Source: an uncultured Collinsella sp. (GTDB lineage: Bacteria; Actinomycetota; Coriobacteriia; Coriobacteriales; Coriobacteriaceae). Taken from it: DNA of 9,021 nt. The position numbers were made by a program, and so were the translations under genes. The stretch covers positions 1-9,021 of the forward strand of contig CABPWH010000073.1 of the NCBI GenBank assembly GCA_902461085.1, written 5' to 3'. The notes under the pieces were generated by a model. That model was given only the letters and a program-made list of their open reading frames with translations. It ran no database searches and was not told the DNA's origin. Below, piece after piece: positions 5,803-9,021 of this stretch. Within the stretch, counting starts at the first letter, position 1; each line of letters begins with the position of its first letter.

Positions 5803-6617
5803 CTCAGCTGCTCCGTCGTGAGCCCGATGTGGCGCTCGCCGCGGCCGAGCAGGCCCAGCAGCTAGGGCTTGAGCCGGATTCCGAAGAGCTACGCGATGCG
5901 CTGGCGTTTGTCGATGCCCAGCTGTTCGACGTGGTGATGGCCTGTCTGTCCAGCCATCAAAAAGATCGTCCCGAGCCGGCGGCGGTCGAGGCGGCGCTCT
6001 CGGCGTTTTGTGACCACTATGCGCAAAATGTCGGTCGTTCGCTCCGCGGCGAGCCGCTCACGCCGTGCCCCATGGATGCGTCCGGCCGCGCGGTTCGTCG
6101 CGCGGCGATGATCGGTGCGGCGGTCGTTTGCAGCGTGGTTTGGGCTGTGGTCGTGGTTTCGGCCGCGCTGCTGGCGTCGGGCGCTCGCGTGACGGTGACT
6201 TTGGGATCGCTCGTGTGGTCTGGGCCGCTACCGGGTATTATTGCCGCACTGGCGTTGGCGCTGCCAGGCATAGCCGGCGTTGCCACGGGGGCACTTGCGC
6301 GCAATCGGCGCTCGGGGTTCCTGCAGGGTGTGCTTGCGCTTTCTGCCTGCGAGGTTCCGGTGCTGGTTGTGGCTGCATGTAGCGTATTTTCCCAACGCGC
6401 CGTGATGGGCGGCCTTGTTGCCGCTCTGGTTGCAACCTATACGCTTACGTGGTTTTTGCTTGCGATGGGCTTTGCCTTTGAACTTCCCGTTTCGGCACCG
6501 CGACGCACAAAAGCCCAGATGGCGACTCCGCTTGCCGGTGGAGCCGCAGCTGCCCGTACTTTTGGCGGACCTGTCGAAGTATCGTCCGATTCTATTTCTA
6601 CGACCAAGGAGGCCTAG
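5475..6617 (+). CDS. Ser/Thr protein kinase, C-terminal part with four membrane helices
   Basis: Continuation of the upstream kinase in the -1 frame. The frame is open from 5391; 5475 is only the first GTG and is probably not a real start, as no ribosome binding site precedes it. Visible C-lobe motifs: activation segment TERYATLRRATVAYAPPEML with the APE-equivalent PPE at 5550-5558, subdomain IX DVYAAASTVYELIAG (D at 5613), and KDRP at 5961-5972. After the kinase domain come about four hydrophobic helices (approximately 6103-6180, 6223-6297, 6319-6390 and 6402-6480) and a short polar tail ending SDSISTTKEA. Bacterial kinases of this type usually sit in the membrane with a cytoplasmic catalytic domain; here the anchor is multi-pass and C-terminal. 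The stop is 3 nt before the FHA gene. Without a frame correction this half lacks the ATP site and cannot be an active kinase by itself. Confidence 0.75.
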   Translation: MAGTGGKASFTERYATLRRATVAYAPPEMLTDDIPDLRALRMSPAIDVYAAASTVYELIAGVAPYEAAPGTSGTSGSRKKTRDIASPYRLKMDTRPDYPIGAHAPGCDLTQLLRREPDVALAAAEQAQQLGLEPDSEELRDALAFVDAQLFDVVMACLSSHQKDRPEPAAVEAALSAFCDHYAQNVGRSLRGEPLTPCPMDASGRAVRRAAMIGAAVVCSVVWAVVVVSAALLASGARVTVTLGSLVWSGPLPGIIAALALALPGIAGVATGALARNRRSGFLQGVLALSACEVPVLVVAACSVFSQRAVMGGLVAALVATYTLTWFLLAMGFAFELPVSAPRRTKAQMATPLAGGAAAARTFGGPVEVSSDSISTTKEA

Positions 6618-6620
6618 GTC

Positions 6621-7559
6621 ATGGCATCTCAAGTTGAGCTCACCCCATGCGGGGCCATGTTTGACATCTTTAAGCGCGCGGCGCATCTGAGCCATATCGA
6701 GCTGTGCGGCTTGGTGCTTTCGTCCCGTCCGCTCGCCGACGGCCGCAGCCCGCAGAGCCGAGCCGCCGATCGCTCTTGGGTTTCCCGCTTTATCGTTCGC
6801 GCGCCGGTCGGCACGCTTCAGCAGCGCTACTTTGCCGAATACGGTACCTCGGCTGCGCGTATTATGTCGCAACTGGCCCTGCGCCAGCGAAATCCCATGG
6901 ACTCCACGGCAGTGATCAATATGGTGTGCGGTCCTGCAGGTGAACCGATGGTACGCGCGCTCGAAGAGTGCCACCAGGACACGAATCTCTATCGCAACGC
7001 GCTCGATCGCCTGTCCCAGGCGGCAGAACTCATGCCTGCCGAGCGCGCCGAGGCCGTGCTGGTGCTGTTTGTCGCCGTCGGCTGTTCGGCGGATGTGCGG
7101 TCCTCGGTGAACTATGCCATCGACTACGCGCACGCGACCTGTGGCGGAGGCACCTCCACGCCGCGCTCGCTTGGCATGTCGATGACCGCGGGCGAACGCG
7201 AACCCGCCCCGGCGCACCCCTTGGGCTTGCTGCGCGTGCAAAACAGTTTTGTCGTGAGCGCCCCGCGCTGGATTCAGCCGAGTGAGCAGGGTGTTGAGAT
7301 TGGCGCGCTGGCCACTGGTGAGGGCGATATTACCGACGTCGGCGACGATGTCTCGGCCCGCCATGCCCATATCTGGTGCGATGCTCAAAATATCTGGCAC
7401 GTCGAGGACTTGTCGTCCACCAACGGAACCGTGGTGGTAAACGGGGCCACGCGCGTTTGCATTCAGGTCGAGCCCGGCCGTTCCGCCCAGCTCAATCCCG
7501 GCGACGAGCTCAAGCTCGGCGAATCCACTACCTACGCCATTCTCTTCGGTGCCCTCTAG
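6621..7559 (+). CDS. FHA domain-containing protein (312 aa)
   Basis: AAGGAGG at 6606-6612, inside the last kinase codons, lies 8 nt before the ATG, and only 3 nt separate the two genes, so they form one operon. Residues 1-200 are a mostly helical region of unknown fold (for example DRLSQAAELMPAERAEAVLV). Residues about 205-312 form a forkhead-associated domain: VEIGAL (225-230), DDVSARHAHIWC (S245, R247, H248), WHVEDLSSTNGTVVVNG (N268, G269) and GDELKLGESTTYAILF. FHA domains bind phosphothreonine peptides, and beside a Ser/Thr kinase gene the natural reading is a phospho-dependent partner of that kinase. Odd point: the usual Gly-Arg of the first loop reads Gly-Ala (G228-A229), so phosphate contact may be altered. 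No membrane segment or signal peptide is seen, so it should be cytoplasmic. Confidence 0.9.
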   Translation: MASQVELTPCGAMFDIFKRAAHLSHIELCGLVLSSRPLADGRSPQSRAADRSWVSRFIVRAPVGTLQQRYFAEYGTSAARIMSQLALRQRNPMDSTAVINMVCGPAGEPMVRALEECHQDTNLYRNALDRLSQAAELMPAERAEAVLVLFVAVGCSADVRSSVNYAIDYAHATCGGGTSTPRSLGMSMTAGEREPAPAHPLGLLRVQNSFVVSAPRWIQPSEQGVEIGALATGEGDITDVGDDVSARHAHIWCDAQNIWHVEDLSSTNGTVVVNGATRVCIQVEPGRSAQLNPGDELKLGESTTYAILFGAL

Positions 7560-7611
7560 CCGGCAGTTAGGGGCGTTCCTTTTCTGCCGGCACTTGGGGG
7601 CACTTCTCTGC
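7559..7611. repeat. 27-nt imperfect tandem repeat with nested inverted repeat after the FHA gene
   Basis: Two adjacent copies share GCCGGCA-n-TT-n-GGGGC (from 7559 and from 7586), with a period of 27 nt. The start of copy 1, GCCGGCAG (7559-7566), is also an exact inverted repeat of CTGCCGGC (7584-7591), so the unit can fold as an 8-bp stem with a 17-nt loop. There is no T-tract, so it is a weak terminator candidate. The style suggests an intergenic repeat unit; other copies would have to be sought outside the window. Confidence 0.5.
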
Positions 7612-7671
7612 GCGCCAGAGCCGGTCGCCTGGGGATGGAGAGGCCATTTTGGCCCTTGGCGGTCAGTCGGG

Positions 7672-8595
7672 GCGAAACTAGAAGATCTTTCCGATTCGCG
7701 GCTGTTCATGCTTGTAGAGCATCTAAAACAATAGGATGTTATTCTGGAATATGCCGGGTGCGTGAACTTGCCTGTCTTAGCCTTAAAAAGGTATAGGGGA
7801 GTTTGGCTCAGGGGTTCCGTCTTGTTCTTCAGCGCAGTATTGTGGGACAGATTTGCTGAGATTGGCGCCTTACACCGCAGAGCGCACGGAAGGCTCTCGA
7901 TTTGTGTTCTGGCCCCAGAATACAGGGCCTGATACTTACCAACTGTGGCATGGATGTAACATCTGTAGAAATCAACCCTTTTGTTGTCGACCTTTGTAAG
8001 AAGAACACTGCCATCAACTCTTTGGATGACGAAACTAGGGTGCTTGAGGGGAGCCTTTACTCCCCTCTGTGAGATGACTCATGTTTTTCGCTTGTCGTTG
8101 TGAATCCTCCGTTACTGCCGATTCCGGATGAGATTCCTTATCCCTTCGTTGGGGATGGGGGACAATCGGGTCTGGATATAACACTTCATATTCTTAAGGG
8201 TGGCGATACGCATTTAGAGGAAAACACTAAATACTGCTAATAGGGGTGACGACGATGGCGTAGGGGCGACCCACGATGCTCGCATCAATACGTCGGCTAC
8301 TTGGGGAATCAGGTCTAGATGCATGTATGATGATACTGTGCAGCTATTCAATTAGTCCGCGTTCCGAATGGGTGCGGGGTATGGCGGCGACGTCGTATGC
8401 TTTTGCCCTGGCGCGATACTCAGGTATTTCTGAGGCGGTTGACGAAGTTTATACGCGCTATGCCGCGCAAGGCGTCCGGAAGTTTGCACATCTACATTAC
8501 GGGCTTAGGTTTCTTCAAGCGAGCAGGCTGGTTGCGTTATTATGAGCGATTTTTCTAGCCTAGGCGACAAAAGGCAAAGGATTTGGTGGGTGTAA
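7672..8595 (+). pseudogene. decayed class I SAM-dependent methyltransferase
   Basis: No intact frame exists, but pieces in successive frames line up as one protein. About 7672-7843 reads AKLEDLSDSRLFMLVEHLKQ, TAG at 7732, then DVILEYAGCVNLPVLALKRY. 7844-7885 reads GTDLLRLAPYTAER in a second frame. 7890-8240 is a third frame with motif I LDLCSGPRIQG (7896-7928), VEINPFVVDLCKKN after it (acidic residue E at 7968), a TGA at 8070, then NPPLLPIPDEIPYPFVGDGG (NPP at 8103). Next 8234-8545 reads LLIGVTTMA, TAG at 8261, then GRPTMLASIRRLL and WVRGMAATSYAFALARYSG. The tail SEQAGCVIMSDFSS (8518-8559) is in yet another frame. LDLCSG, VEINP and NPPL are the SAM-binding and NPPY-type motifs of class I methyltransferases (MTS/PrmC-like group). 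Three nonsense codons and several frameshifts mean it is dead. The substrate is unknown. Base composition is clearly more AT-rich than the genes to the left. Confidence 0.75.
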
Positions 8596-8802
8596 AACGA
8601 GGTCGTTTGCGGGCGGACGCTCCAATCTATTGTGGCAATCGGGCGGTTGAAAAAGATATTTCAATCGCCCGATTGCCAGATTCGTCGGAGGAGATGTCCG
8701 ATTCCGACTCTCTTGTAGGAAGAGCTTGAGACCGTATTGGCCCAAGGCAATCTTAAAGCAGTCTCATTGGCAAATCTTCGCTCCTGTTGTGTTGAGGTGT
8801 AA
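8580..8802 (+). pseudogene. possible protein-coding remnant between methyltransferase and transporter fragments
   Basis: Coding-like text appears in two frames: 8580-8726 reads DLVGVKRGRLRADAPIYCGN then RAVEKDISIARLPDSSEEMS, ending in a TGA at 8727; 8719-8799 reads EELETVLAQGNLKAVSLANL then RSCCVEV, ending in a TAA at 8800. It could be the C-terminal end of the methyltransferase, a small separate gene, or chance. No family is recognised, and the segment contains the large hairpin at 8633-8678, which argues for caution. Confidence 0.25.
8633..8678. repeat. large hairpin: 20-bp arms, 6-nt loop
   Basis: Arms 8633-8652 and 8659-8678 (starting TGGCAATCGGGCG and ending CGCCCGATTGCCA) are complementary over 20 positions, with one G-T wobble (8646/8665), around the loop AAGATA. 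No T-tract follows on the plus strand (AGATTCGTCGG), so it is not a standard terminator there. It may be a folded RNA element, a mobile-element remnant or a recombination scar. Confidence 0.6.
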
Positions 8803-8823
8803 GGTATCAGTGATTGATGTTTT

Positions 8824-8988
8824 GTGGCGGGTAGATTGGGGCCTTCCTTGATTCGATGCGTTCTCTCGAGGTTCATCAGAGCAAAAGGGGCTTTCGTCTT
8901 CATTGCTATCACGGTGATTGGAACCGCTCTCTCCTATGCCATGCCATACGTGAACGGAAAATTTTTGGCTCTGTTAGACCAAAATTGA
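8824..8988 (+). pseudogene. N-terminal fragment of an ABC transporter membrane domain
   Basis: The frame reads VAGRLGPSLIRCVLSRFIRA, then KGAFVFIAITVIGTALSYAM, then PYVNGKFLALLDQN and a TGA at 8986-8988. The pattern of a basic start, a first hydrophobic helix and a P-Y-x-NGKF-x-x-LL turn is what one sees at the N-terminus of ABC exporter subunits (membrane domain fused to ATPase), notably those encoded near peptide biosynthesis genes. Only about 55 of some 550 expected residues remain: no Walker motifs, no further helices. The sequence then changes to an unrelated AT-rich promoter-like stretch, so the gene is truncated by a break near 8975-8988. The GTG at 8824 is the first possible start in the frame and has no ribosome binding site. 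Same strand as the methyltransferase remnant and a little over 200 nt from it. Confidence 0.5.
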
Positions 8989-9021
8989 CATATAGCTTTT
9001 TTCCGATTTAGGACAATAATG
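8985..9021 (+). promoter_or_regulatory. -35-like box, ribosome binding site and start codon at window edge
   Basis: TTGACA (8985-8990) is a perfect -35 hexamer, but no convincing -10 follows at 16-18 nt. AGGA (9010-9013) lies 5 nt before an ATG at 9019-9021, the last bases of the window. This may be the start of the next gene, but nothing of its product can be read. Confidence 0.25.

Noticed and set aside
6228..7709. 493-codon open frame on the minus strand opposite the kinase end and FHA gene
   Set aside because: The plus strand carries clear membrane-helix and FHA coding; the minus translation is Arg/His/Gly-rich low-quality text typical of a shadow frame.
8070..8072. In-frame TGA in the methyltransferase read as selenocysteine
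   Set aside because: It lies away from the catalytic motifs, and the gene also has two TAG stops and several frameshifts, so a nonsense mutation is simpler.
8225..8345. Apparent minus-strand paralogue of the 1831-2307 membrane protein (RRIDASIVGRP compared with YRIDLSILGRP)
   Set aside because: The match is only about 11 residues long and has stops on both sides, and the plus strand of the same DNA fits the methyltransferase remnant (LASIRRLL); most likely chance.
8276..8545. Stand-alone 89-aa gene starting at ATG 8276
   Set aside because: No ribosome binding site; the same frame extends upstream through a TAG with continuous coding text, so it is the C-terminal part of the broken methyltransferase.
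8661..8912. 83-codon minus-strand open frame
   Set aside because: It has no ribosome binding site or recognisable features and overlaps plus-strand remnants with better coding text.

Overview
The window reads as chromosomal DNA of a high-GC actinobacterium. The best guess is a gut Coriobacteriia member such as Collinsella. This rests on the linkage of dnaX, ybaB and recR, the Ala/Pro-rich tail of DnaX, strong GGAGG ribosome binding sites and G/C-ending codons; it is an inference from style, with no search run.

Layout. Positions 2-1225 hold the 3' part of dnaX (DNA polymerase III gamma/tau), cut by the left edge. Between dnaX and its usual partners lies a small accessory block: a two-gene unit with an 8-nt overlap (86-aa unknown protein plus a DUF4160 protein, 1280-1805) and a convergent gene for a one-helix membrane protein (1831-2307, minus). 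A promoter-bearing spacer with an AT-rich palindrome cluster leads to ybaB (2648-2968) and recR (2982-3578), the conserved replication/repair pair.

After recR comes a roughly 240-nt spacer with a strong hairpin, a 16-bp palindrome, a second hairpin, an extended -10 promoter and an intrinsic terminator placed directly before a ribosome binding site. It precedes a tightly coupled three-gene signalling cassette: a membrane-anchored protein with a Ser/Gly linker (3824-4729), a Hanks-type Ser/Thr kinase with about four C-terminal membrane helices (4726-6617), and a protein with a C-terminal FHA domain (6621-7559). The FHA domain could read phospho-threonines made by the kinase. The kinase gene is broken by a -1 frame change between its DFG and APE motifs, close to a seven-G tract, so here it is either a pseudogene, a phase variant, a recoded gene or a sequencing error.

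From 7560 to the right edge the DNA becomes AT-richer and holds no intact gene. It starts with a 27-nt tandem repeat. Piecing frames together reveals a heavily decayed class I SAM-dependent methyltransferase (about 7672-8595; motifs LDLCSGPRIQG, VEINP and NPPLLPIP are legible). A stretch with a 20-bp-arm hairpin follows, then a fragment of the N-terminal membrane domain of an ABC transporter (8824-8988). Methyltransferase plus exporter suggests the ruins of an acquired peptide or natural-product cluster, but that link is inference. The window ends on an ATG with an upstream AGGA, possibly the start of the next gene.
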